Below, in pieces: positions 14,223-20,658 of a DNA stretch of 20,658 nucleotides. This stretch comes from a bacterium (GTDB taxonomy: Bacteria; UBA9089; JASEIO01), in assembly GCA_030017475.1 (NCBI GenBank), contig JASEIO010000012.1, forward strand, positions 1 to 20,658, written 5' to 3'. The translations under genes and the position numbers were made by a program. Below the pieces are notes generated by a model. It saw nothing but the letters and a program-made list of their open reading frames with translations. It did not search any database and had not been told where the DNA came from. Numbering within the stretch: position 1 is the stretch's first letter; each line of letters starts with the position of its first letter.

Positions 14223-16050
14223 ACTTCTTTAAATAGATCATCAAAACTGATATATCTCCTTGTCTAATTCCAGAAATACGTGAAGCTTGTCCTAATGATA
14301 AAGGTCTTATTTTGGAAAGCTTCTCTTTTGATTCATAGCTCAATCCTGGTATTATATAGTAGTCAATATCTTCAGGAATTCTTCTATTTTCTAATCTCTT
14401 AAAATGATCTATTTGATTTAATTGCCTATTGATGTATCCTTCATACTTAATTTGTATCTCAACCTGTTCCGCTATCTCTTTGGGTAAATTATTCGTAGAT
14501 TGATCAATCTCATGCAGATCTTGATAGGTTACTTCTGGCCGTTTAAGGACCTTCGATAATGTAGTACCTGGTTTTAATTTGGTTCCCCTCAAGGTAATGG
14601 CTCCAATCCTATTATTTTTTAGCCTATTTATTTCTTCCTTTATCATCTTCCTCTTTTCAAGAAGGGCCTTGTATTGTTCATCCTCTATAAGACCAAATCT
14701 ATATCCATAATCCATTAGTCTTAGATCTGCATTGTCATGACGTAAAACTAATCTATACTCAGCCCTGGATGTAAACATTCTGTATGGCTCATTCGTTCCT
14801 TTAGTTACTAAATCGTCTATTAATACCCCGATGTAAGCCTCCCCTCTCGAAAGGATAAACGGTTTATCTCCTTTTAATTTAAGGGCGGCATTTATTCCAG
14901 CCATTATTCCGAGGGAGGCTGCCTCTTCATACCCAGTAGTACCGTTAATCTGTCCAGCGAGGTATAGATTTTCAACAAGCTTTGTTTCTAAAGTCGGCCA
15001 GATTTGTGTAGGTGGGCAAAAATCATATTCAATAGCATAGGCTGGACGAATGATTTCAGCCTCTTCTAATCCAGGGATGGTATGTAATACCTCCCATTGA
15101 ACCTCCTCGGGTAAACTAGTAGCTAATCCATTTATATAAAATTCACACGTTTCCAATCCTTCTGGTTCTAAAAAAAGTTGATGGTGTTCCTTATCAGGGA
15201 ATTTCACTATCTTATCCTCTATCGAAGGACAATATCTCACACCTGTTCCTTTAATCCTTCCTCCATAAAGTGCAGTTCTATGTAAATTCTTTCGGATTAA
15301 ATCATGGGTCTTTTGATTTGTATAGGTTATGAAGCACTTAGCCTTATTATTAACCTCTATTCCCTCTTTAAAGGAAAACCTTGAGGGTTCTGGATCCCCT
15401 TCTTGTGGGATCATTTTGCTAAAATCCACAGTCCTTCCATCGATTCTTGGGGAAGTACCAGTTTTTAGTCTTCCAAGCTCAAATCCGAGTTCCTTTAAAT
15501 TAGAGGATAGGTTAATAGAAGAAAACTCTCCCATTCTGCCAGATGCAAAAGAGGTGTTTCCTATATGAATAACACCTTTTAAGAAGGTCCCAGGGGTGAT
15601 GATTACTATATCCCCGAAATAATGCATCCCAGTTTGGGTAACAACCCCTTTTGCCTTTCTACCTTCAACCAATATCCTTTCAACCAAGGCCTGTTTCACA
15701 TCTAAATTAGATTGATTTTCAACAACCTCTTTCATCTTAAGACGGTACAAGTTACGATCAGCTTGAGCCCTTAATGAATGGACAGCCGCTCCTTTTTTAG
15801 TATTTAGCATTCTAAATTGAATCCCTGTTTTATCTATATTTTTCCCCATCTCTCCACCCAAGGCATCGATCTCCCTTACCAATTGTCCTTTGGCTAATCC
15901 ACCAATAGCTGGATTACAAGACATCTGAGCTATAGTATCGATATTTAAGGTCAGGAGAAGGGTAGAACAGCCCATCCGAGAAGTGGCTAAGCTTGCCTCT
16001 ACCCCAGCATGACCACCACCAACCACAATAACATCGTATCTCTTATCCAT
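14197..16050 (-). CDS. mnmG: tRNA uridine 5-carboxymethylaminomethyl modification enzyme MnmG (GidA)
   Basis: FAD-binding partner of MnmE that installs the cmnm5 group on wobble U34 of several tRNAs. The 617 residues are standard. The FAD motif [14 protein letters not shown] lies at 7-20. Other family motifs are [23 protein letters not shown] (44-66, read in two parts), [42 protein letters not shown] and [18 protein letters not shown] precedes ATG 16050. It is separated from mnmE by 54 nt containing the parS site and overlaps rsmG by 26 nt. Complex formation with MnmE, encoded next door, is established for the family. Confidence 0.98.
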   Translation of the reverse strand: MDKRYDVIVVGGGHAGVEASLATSRMGCSTLLLTLNIDTIAQMSCNPAIGGLAKGQLVREIDALGGEMGKNIDKTGIQFRMLNTKKGAAVHSLRAQADRNLYRLKMKEVVENQSNLDVKQALVERILVEGRKAKGVVTQTGMHYFGDIVIITPGTFLKGVIHIGNTSFASGRMGEFSSINLSSNLKELGFELGRLKTGTSPRIDGRTVDFSKMIPQEGDPEPSRFSFKEGIEVNNKAKCFITYTNQKTHDLIRKNLHRTALYGGRIKGTGVRYCPSIEDKIVKFPDKEHHQLFLEPEGLETCEFYINGLATSLPEEVQWEVLHTIPGLEEAEIIRPAYAIEYDFCPPTQIWPTLETKLVENLYLAGQINGTTGYEEAASLGIMAGINAALKLKGDKPFILSRGEAYIGVLIDDLVTKGTNEPYRMFTSRAEYRLVLRHDNADLRLMDYGYRFGLIEDEQYKALLEKRKMIKEEINRLKNNRIGAITLRGTKLKPGTTLSKVLKRPEVTYQDLHEIDQSTNNLPKEIAEQVEIQIKYEGYINRQLNQIDHFKRLENRRIPEDIDYYIIPGLSYESKEKLSKIRPLSLGQASRISGIRQGDISVLMIYLKKYARCKDRY

Positions 16051-16088
16051 ACCTTTTCCTATTGAATAATCTATCCAATTCGTTATAG

Positions 16089-16104
16089 TGTTTCACGTGA
16101 AACA
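16089..16104. promoter_or_regulatory. parS centromere site (perfect 16-bp palindrome)
   Basis: TGTTTCACGTGAAACA matches the bacterial parS consensus at every base and is a perfect inverted repeat. It fills the start of the only gap in this part of the operon, directly after the mnmE stop codon and 38 nt before the mnmG start. The ParB encoded 2.6 kb downstream is the expected ligand. Sites of this type cluster near the replication origin, in line with the rpmH-rnpA gene order here. Confidence 0.95.
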
Positions 16105-17481
16105 TTATTTTCCAATACAGAACTGAGAGAAGATTTCGGAAAGAATGTCCTCATTGATCGTTTCTCCAATAATAGCCCCTAAATGGTTTAAGGCTTCTCT
16201 TAAATCCAAAGCTATAAACTCCTCTGAGAGGTTGTTAGAGATTGTATCAATCACCCTTTCCATTGATTGACATGCCTTTTGAAGGGCACGTTTGTGTCTA
16301 AGGTTAGTGATTAGAATGCCATTTATCGATGGCAAACCTCTTAAGAAAAATTTTTCCTTAATCCCCTCTTTCAGATCATCCAATCCAAGTTTTTCTGTAG
16401 CCGAAGTTCTTACTATCTTTACTCCATCCAATAGAGTTTGTATGTTATTTAATTCAATAGTCTGGGGAAGATCGATTTTATTTATTACAATAATCCGTAG
16501 TTTATCACGTGTCTCTTCTATGATCTCTATATCTTCTTCAGTCAATTTCTCAGATCCATCTAATACCAGTATAACAAGATCAGCCAACTGTAAAGACTCC
16601 CTTGTTCTAGACACCCCTTTCTCTTCTATTTGGTCAATCGGATGCCTTAGGCCTGCTGTATCAATTAGGGTTAGGGGAATACCTTCTATATCTATTGCTT
16701 CCTCAATCGTATCTCGGGTAGTTCCCGGAATGGAGGTAACAATAGCCCTCTCTTCACCAAGTAAGGCATTTAATAAACTTGACTTACCAACGTTAGGTCT
16801 TCCTACTATAACCGTGCGTATTCCTTCTTTAAATAGCTTCCCATATTTCGAGGTCTCAATAAGCCCTTTAATTCTATCTCTTATTTCTTCGACCCTTATC
16901 TTAACTTGGGTAGAGTCTAATCGTTCAATATCTTCTTCAGGAAAATCGATAGAGGCTTCTAAGTAAGCGAGTATGTTTACAATCTGATCCCGTAAGGTGT
17001 AAATTTCCCTTGAAAGGTCCCCTTTTAATTGATGTAAGGCATATCTTAAACCTACATCAGTTTTTGCCCGAATTACTTCAATTACTGCCTCTGCTTGACA
17101 GAGGTCAATCCTTCCATTAAGAAAGGCACGGCGAGTAAATTCACCTGGTGAAGCAAGCTCTGCACCATATTCTAATGTCAATTCTAATATCCTTTTTAAT
17201 GGGATGATCCCACCGTGTGCATTTATTTCTACCACATCTTCTCTCGTGTATGTTTTAGGAGCCTTCATTACAGTGATTAATACATCATCAATAAGTTCCG
17301 ATGTAGCAGGATCTCGAATTTGACCATAATGGATGGTATGAGTTGGAAAGTTTGAAACCTTATCCTTCCCCACAAAGATCTTTTCTGCTATTTTTATAGC
17401 AGATGGCCCACTTAACCTTACAATTCCAATTCCTGATTCACCAAGTGGAGTTGATATAGCAGAGATAGTATTATCCTTCAT
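16105..17481 (-). CDS. mnmE: tRNA modification GTPase MnmE (TrmE)
   Basis: GTPase that works with MnmG in wobble-uridine modification. The 458 residues have the usual plan: an N-terminal THF-binding domain (ISTPLGESGIGIVRLSG, 9-25), a helical domain, and the inserted G domain (about 220-380) with GRPNVGKSS (227-235), GTTRDTI (253-259), DTAG (274-277) and NKID (334-337). The C-terminal CIGK (455-458) carries the conserved catalytic cysteine. ATG 17481 lies inside the end of jag (11-nt overlap), with AAAGGA upstream as ribosome site, so the two are coupled. parS follows directly after the stop. Confidence 0.98.
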   Translation of the reverse strand: MKDNTISAISTPLGESGIGIVRLSGPSAIKIAEKIFVGKDKVSNFPTHTIHYGQIRDPATSELIDDVLITVMKAPKTYTREDVVEINAHGGIIPLKRILELTLEYGAELASPGEFTRRAFLNGRIDLCQAEAVIEVIRAKTDVGLRYALHQLKGDLSREIYTLRDQIVNILAYLEASIDFPEEDIERLDSTQVKIRVEEIRDRIKGLIETSKYGKLFKEGIRTVIVGRPNVGKSSLLNALLGEERAIVTSIPGTTRDTIEEAIDIEGIPLTLIDTAGLRHPIDQIEEKGVSRTRESLQLADLVILVLDGSEKLTEEDIEIIEETRDKLRIIVINKIDLPQTIELNNIQTLLDGVKIVRTSATEKLGLDDLKEGIKEKFFLRGLPSINGILITNLRHKRALQKACQSMERVIDTISNNLSEEFIALDLREALNHLGAIIGETINEDILSEIFSQFCIGK

Positions 17482-18106
17482 CTCCCTGTCCTTTAAGGTA
17501 AATAGTTACCCTTCTGTATTCCCCTTCACCTCTTGATCTTGTGGTCACTAAAGAATCTTCCTGTAGTGCTGTATGAATAATGTGTCTTTCATGGGAGTTC
17601 ATTGGCTCTAAAACTATCTCTTTCTTAGTCTCTTTGACCTTATCTGCTAACCTTTTGGCTAAATCTTCTAATGTTTTTTGGCGTCTATCCCTATACCTTT
17701 CTGTATCTAAGATAATCTTTCTCCTTGCTCTACATACTTTATTCACCAGCAAATTAACAATAAATTGAAGAGAATTAAGGGTCTTTCCTCTTTTTCCAAT
17801 TAAAATTCCAGGATCTTCCGTTTTTATCTCTAAATGTATCTCATCGTTATCCTCTTTAATATCTATCTCTGCCTTTATGCCCATTAACCCTAAAATCCTG
17901 TTAGTAATTTGATATGCAATATGGGATGGATCATCTTTTATAAACACCTTTATTTTTGCAGGTTTTGATCCTACTAAACCAAATAATCCTTTATTACCTT
18001 TATCTAAAATTTCAACCTTTACCTTCTCACGAGATACCCCAAGTTTTTTTAAGGCCGATTCAACAGCTTCATCAGCTGTTCTCCCTTCTTGTTCCAAGAT
18101 TCTCAT
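17471..18106 (-). CDS. jag: RNA-binding protein Jag/KhpB (Jag-N, KH, R3H)
   Basis: Single-stranded RNA-binding protein linked in other bacteria to envelope growth and to small-RNA binding with KhpA. The 211 residues comprise a Jag-N domain (about 1-52), a KH domain (about 65-145) with the loop GILIGKRGKTL (100-110), and an R3H domain (about 148-205) with NSHERHIIHTALQ (170-182). A strong ribosome site AAGGAGGGAG precedes ATG 18106. It lies between yidC (36-nt gap) and mnmE, the common order. Given the two predicted small RNAs in this window, it is a possible RNA chaperone for them, but nothing in the sequence shows this. Confidence 0.95.
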   Translation of the reverse strand: MRILEQEGRTADEAVESALKKLGVSREKVKVEILDKGNKGLFGLVGSKPAKIKVFIKDDPSHIAYQITNRILGLMGIKAEIDIKEDNDEIHLEIKTEDPGILIGKRGKTLNSLQFIVNLLVNKVCRARRKIILDTERYRDRRQKTLEDLAKRLADKVKETKKEIVLEPMNSHERHIIHTALQEDSLVTTRSRGEGEYRRVTIYLKGQGDEG

Positions 18107-18142
18107 ACAAACTCCCTCCTTTAAAATCAGAAGCCAGATCTT

Positions 18143-19759
18143 CTATCCCCTCTGATTTCTAGCAACTGATTTCTTTTTTCTTATTATGAGATATTGTTGT
18201 CCAATAGTTAATATGTTTTGTACTAACCAATATAAGATTAAACCAGATGGAAAACCAAAACATATAAATGTAAAGAATGTAGTCATAAATATAGCCATAT
18301 TTGGTTGTTTAGGGTCCGCTTGAACAGGGGTCATTATTCTTTGTTGAATATACATACTCACACCCATTAGTATAGGTAAGATGTAATATGGATCTTGCAT
18401 AGATAGGTCTTTTAACCAGAATATAAAAGGGGATCCTCTTAATTCTATAGCAGTCCGGAAGGTAGTGAATAAGGCAAAAAGGATTGGTAGTTGGAGGAAC
18501 ATTGGTAAACAACCTCCTGTAAGGGATTGTACTGGATTGATCCCATGTCTCTTATAAAGAGCTATTATCTCCCGGTTGAGTTTCTCTCGATCATTTCTGT
18601 ATTTCTGCCTTATCCTATTCATATGAGGTTGCAATTCTTGCATGGACTTCATTGATCTAAAACTTATTTGATTTAAGGGAAATAGAATTATTTTTATAAC
18701 AATGGCCAATAGGATTATAGCTACCCCATAATTTCGAGTTATAAGATAGAAAAGTTTCAATGTCTTTAAAATTAGACGTGAGAAAGGAGCTAACCAACCT
18801 GAATATACTATGCGCTCGCATCCTTTTTCAAAGATTTCAAGTGATTCATATTCCTTAGGTCCAATATAGAACTTAAAACTTCCTGTGCTAATGTTAGGTA
18901 AGACTAAGGCCATACTAAGAACTCCATCTTTTCCTTTCTTGAAATGTACCTCTTTCTGGAAAATAGATTCTGGTAAGATGATAGTAGAGAAGTATCTTTT
19001 ACTTTGAGATGACCAAGAAAAGTTGGTAATTTTCTTTATTTCCGCCCGAGGCTCCTCCTTTTTTCTTAAGCCCAAAGAGACCATAATCTTGTCAAAAGGT
19101 CCCTTTTTTTTAAAAGAAACCTTGTGGATTTGATTGTCTATGGAATATACTTGTTCTATCAATTCCTTTTGATCTTCCTGCTCCTTAATAAAACCTCCCC
19201 ACAAAACAAGAGAACCTGAAGATTGGAGTAATGATGGGTTTTCCATCTTCAAATCTACCCTAACCTCATATCTATCTGGGAAAAAGGTTAACCTTTTTTC
19301 CAATCTTACATCAGGTATATCTTCAACCTGATAGATAAATTGTTTTGTGTATCTATCTAAAGAAATAAAATCACAAACTACTAAATTTTTACCATTCTGT
19401 AGTGATAAATCTAAAGGAAAACATGATAAATCTTGGGAGTGAATCATTTCTATAGGTTTTCTATCCTTCTCAAGATATCTTTTTAACTTCCAACTCTGTA
19501 ATGATCCTCGTGGGGTAAGCTGAACATCAATCAGTTCTGTGTCTATATATAGATCCTTCTTTGGAATGTCTATAGAGGCTAATTTTATCTCAGGGATGGA
19601 AGGCAGGGAAGTTTCTTTAATTTGAGAGGAAGGAAAAACCCTTTCCGCTTCTTGAGCCTTTTTAACCTCTGTGAGTTCATAATTTTGATAGTAACGAATA
19701 TTATACAAAAGTAGTATCAAAGCGGATATAAATATCGCTAAGGCTACCCTTTTCTCCAT
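18143..19759 (-). CDS. yidC: Membrane protein insertase YidC (diderm type)
   Basis: Inserts and folds inner-membrane proteins, alone or with SecYEG. At 538 residues it has the Gram-negative layout: N-terminal transmembrane helix (4-22), large periplasmic P1 domain (about 60-325), then the core with helices at about 335-362, 418-438, 458-474 and 490-525. The positively charged residue in the hydrophilic groove, Arg in E. coli, appears as Lys356 in IVIKIILFPLN. The C1 loop SFRSMKSMQELQPHMNRI (366-383) and GGCLPMFLQLPILFALF (415-431) are typical. ATG 19759 follows the yidD stop with no gap. The P1 domain is the main evidence here that the cell has an outer membrane. Confidence 0.97.
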   Translation of the reverse strand: MEKRVALAIFISALILLLYNIRYYQNYELTEVKKAQEAERVFPSSQIKETSLPSIPEIKLASIDIPKKDLYIDTELIDVQLTPRGSLQSWKLKRYLEKDRKPIEMIHSQDLSCFPLDLSLQNGKNLVVCDFISLDRYTKQFIYQVEDIPDVRLEKRLTFFPDRYEVRVDLKMENPSLLQSSGSLVLWGGFIKEQEDQKELIEQVYSIDNQIHKVSFKKKGPFDKIMVSLGLRKKEEPRAEIKKITNFSWSSQSKRYFSTIILPESIFQKEVHFKKGKDGVLSMALVLPNISTGSFKFYIGPKEYESLEIFEKGCERIVYSGWLAPFSRLILKTLKLFYLITRNYGVAIILLAIVIKIILFPLNQISFRSMKSMQELQPHMNRIRQKYRNDREKLNREIIALYKRHGINPVQSLTGGCLPMFLQLPILFALFTTFRTAIELRGSPFIFWLKDLSMQDPYYILPILMGVSMYIQQRIMTPVQADPKQPNMAIFMTTFFTFICFGFPSGLILYWLVQNILTIGQQYLIIRKKKSVARNQRG

Positions 19760-19981
19760 CTAATTTTCCCTTTCTACGGGATCATATCCACCAGGATGGA
19801 GAGGGTTGCATTTTAAGATTCTAATTAGTCCTTTCCAAACACCCTTTTTTAGTCCATACTTCCTTATACTTCCCTCAAAATATCGGGAGCAGCTAGGGGA
19901 AAACCTACATGTTGGAGGGAAAAAAGGAGATATGTGGTTTTGATATATCTTTATCAGTCTTAAAAGTATCTTTGGTACCAT
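19760..19981 (-). CDS. yidD: Membrane protein insertion efficiency factor YidD
   Basis: Small membrane-associated protein that assists YidC-dependent insertion. It has the signature PTCRFSPSCSRY with three cysteines, then YGLKKGVWKGLIRILKCNPLHPGGYDPV. I chose ATG 19981 (73 residues, MVPKILLRLIKIYQ), which begins where family members begin and has GGGAAG 7 nt upstream. An earlier in-frame ATG at 20011 adds ten residues and has no ribosome site. The first 77 nt of the gene lie inside the end of rnpA in another frame. The stop abuts the yidC start. Confidence 0.95.
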   Translation of the reverse strand: MVPKILLRLIKIYQNHISPFFPPTCRFSPSCSRYFEGSIRKYGLKKGVWKGLIRILKCNPLHPGGYDPVEREN

Positions 19982-20345
19982 TAGGTATCTTCCCAAGGAG
20001 ATGTGCTTCATTAAACAATTGCAGTAACTCCCTCTCCATTTTATGAAAGTTTAATCCGATAGATTCTGGCTTTATTACTACAACCAAATCTATCCCTTCA
20101 ATTAGCCGATTCTTATTTAATCTAAAGATTTCTCGAACATATCTCTTTAGTTTATTTCTTTCTACTGCCCCTTTTACATTTTTATCTACAGAAATTCCCA
20201 ATCTTTTTAAAGGGGTTTTATTTCTATTATATAGGAGATATAGAATTAAAAATTTACCTTTAAAGAACTTACCTTTAGAATATACCTCTCTAAATTCACT
20301 TGGTGAATGGAGGCGTTCCCACTTTCTAAAACCAAATCGTTTCAT
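19905..20345 (-). CDS. rnpA: Ribonuclease P protein component
   Basis: Protein subunit that helps the RNase P RNA mature tRNA 5' ends. The 146 residues are longer than the usual 110-130. The RNA-binding RNR motif AVERNKLKRYVREIFRL lies at 60-76, preceded by RLGISVDKNVKG and followed by the hydrophobic strand IDLVVVIKPE. Residues after about 118 (KIPNGTKDTFKT and on) have no family character; they come from the reading frame continuing 77 nt into yidD. The ATG directly follows the rpmH stop, so translation is probably coupled. The order rpmH-rnpA-yidD-yidC is the classical one. Confidence 0.97.
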   Translation of the reverse strand: MKRFGFRKWERLHSPSEFREVYSKGKFFKGKFLILYLLYNRNKTPLKRLGISVDKNVKGAVERNKLKRYVREIFRLNKNRLIEGIDLVVVIKPESIGLNFHKMERELLQLFNEAHLLGKIPNGTKDTFKTDKDISKPHISFFPSNM

Positions 20346-20480
20346 TTAAACAGTTAATTTAGCCCTTCCTTTCATCCTTCTTCTTTTAATAACCTCTCGT
20401 CCCCCTTTTGTACTCATTCTTTTTCTAAACCCATGAGTTCTTTTTCTTTTTCTATTCTTTGGCTGATAGGTCCTTTTCAA
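20346..20480 (-). CDS. rpmH: 50S ribosomal protein L34
   Basis: The 44-residue, strongly basic protein reads [20 protein letters not shown], followed by [20 protein letters not shown] and KLTV, the standard L34 sequence and length. The initiation codon is TTG (20478-20480), placed just after GGAGAAAGGA. No ATG fits. The stop TAA is followed directly by the rnpA ATG. First gene of the long - strand operon, with a consensus promoter at 20524-20551. Confidence 0.97.
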   Translation of the reverse strand: MKRTYQPKNRKRKRTHGFRKRMSTKGGREVIKRRRMKGRAKLTV

Positions 20481-20523
20481 ATCCTTTCTCCTTTACTATC
20501 AAATGTGCTTTAAACAAGAATAT

Positions 20524-20551
20524 ATTATATTAAACAAAATGGCTATGTCAA
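20524..20551 (-). promoter_or_regulatory. Sigma-70 promoter of the rpmH operon
   Basis: On the - strand TTGACA (20546-20551), a 16-bp AT-rich spacer and TATAAT (20524-20529). Both hexamers are perfect; the spacer is 1 bp shorter than ideal. The leader to the TTG start is about 37 nt. As the only clear promoter found upstream of this operon, it could drive everything from rpmH to dapL. Confidence 0.85.
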
Positions 20552-20559
20552 GATTTTTC

Positions 20560-20588
20560 TTGATATTTAAAAAGATTTGTGTTATCTT
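20560..20588 (+). promoter_or_regulatory. Possible sigma-70 promoter of the right-edge gene
   Basis: TTGATA (20560-20565), 17 bp, TATCTT (20583-20588). The predicted start near 20595 is only a few bases from the ATG at 20598. It is divergent from the rpmH promoter, with about 8 bp between the two -35 boxes. Confidence 0.4.
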
Positions 20589-20597
20589 TATCTAATC

Positions 20598-20658
20598 ATG
20601 GTAAAGGTTGGGATTCCAAGGGCATTACTATATTATAGATATTACCCGTTTTGGGAGG
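20598..20658 (+). CDS. Start of an acyl-CoA dehydratase activase-related protein (DUF2229-like), partial
   Basis: Twenty codons are visible before the window ends: MVKVGIPRALLYYRYYPFWE. KVGIPRALLYY followed by YYPFW is, from memory, the characteristic opening of the DUF2229 proteins related to activators of 2-hydroxyacyl-CoA dehydratases, found mostly in anaerobes. No Shine-Dalgarno sequence lies before the ATG. The divergent position and separate promoter show it is not part of the rpmH operon. Family assignment rests on this short segment only. Confidence 0.6.
   Translation, partial: MVKVGIPRALLYYRYYPFWE

Noticed and set aside
16292-16966. 224-codon open frame on the + strand
   Set aside because: It lies entirely antisense to the G domain of mnmE, is rich in Ser and Ile, and has no recognisable domain. 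It is a shadow of a well-supported gene.

Overview
This is an AT-rich bacterial chromosome segment with short intergenic gaps and frequent TTG starts. The organism is probably a Gram-negative-type (diderm) bacterium: YidC carries the large periplasmic domain, and there is an OmpA-type peptidoglycan-binding lipoprotein. Two near-perfect flagellar sigma-28 promoters suggest it is motile. DapL (diaminopimelate pathway) and the start of an acyl-CoA dehydratase activase-like gene at the right edge hint at an anaerobic, poorly cultivated lineage. I cannot name the phylum from sequence alone.

Left part, + strand: the tail of an unidentified gene, tRNA-Arg(ACG), then a DegT-family sugar aminotransferase and a UDP-glucose/GDP-mannose-type dehydrogenase (nucleotide-sugar supply for surface polysaccharide). 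A tRNA-Leu(CAA) faces them on the - strand. After a 356-bp gap comes a second + operon: pfkB-type sugar kinase, purH, nadC, coaX and an OmpA-domain lipoprotein (sugar phosphate, purine, NAD and CoA metabolism).

Right part, - strand: a long, tightly packed origin-type operon reading rpmH, rnpA, yidD, yidC, jag/khpB, mnmE, (perfect parS site), mnmG, rsmG, parB, an HD-GYP c-di-GMP phosphodiesterase, uvrA, dapL. No dnaA is seen upstream of rpmH. A divergent gene starts at the right edge. parA is absent from its usual place before parB, and ParB lacks the N-terminal ParA-contact peptide.

The most interesting stretch is the gap at 2722-3077. Read on the - strand it holds two tandem, diverged copies of one unit: a sigma-28 promoter (TAAA-N16-GCCGATAT), about 105-115 nt of RNA with a long bulged hairpin presenting a C-rich CUCCCAGU loop, and an intrinsic terminator. 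The stems differ in sequence but keep the same pairing and the same bulge position, which is what a conserved structured RNA shows. I propose a pair of flagellar-regulon small RNAs that I do not recognise as a described family. Next to them, tRNA-Leu has a consensus sigma-70 promoter with a tandemly duplicated -10 box.

Other points of note are a UvrA that has lost its insertion domain, a PfkB-family kinase with Glu in place of the catalytic Asp, and an rnpA/yidD overlap of at least 77 nt.
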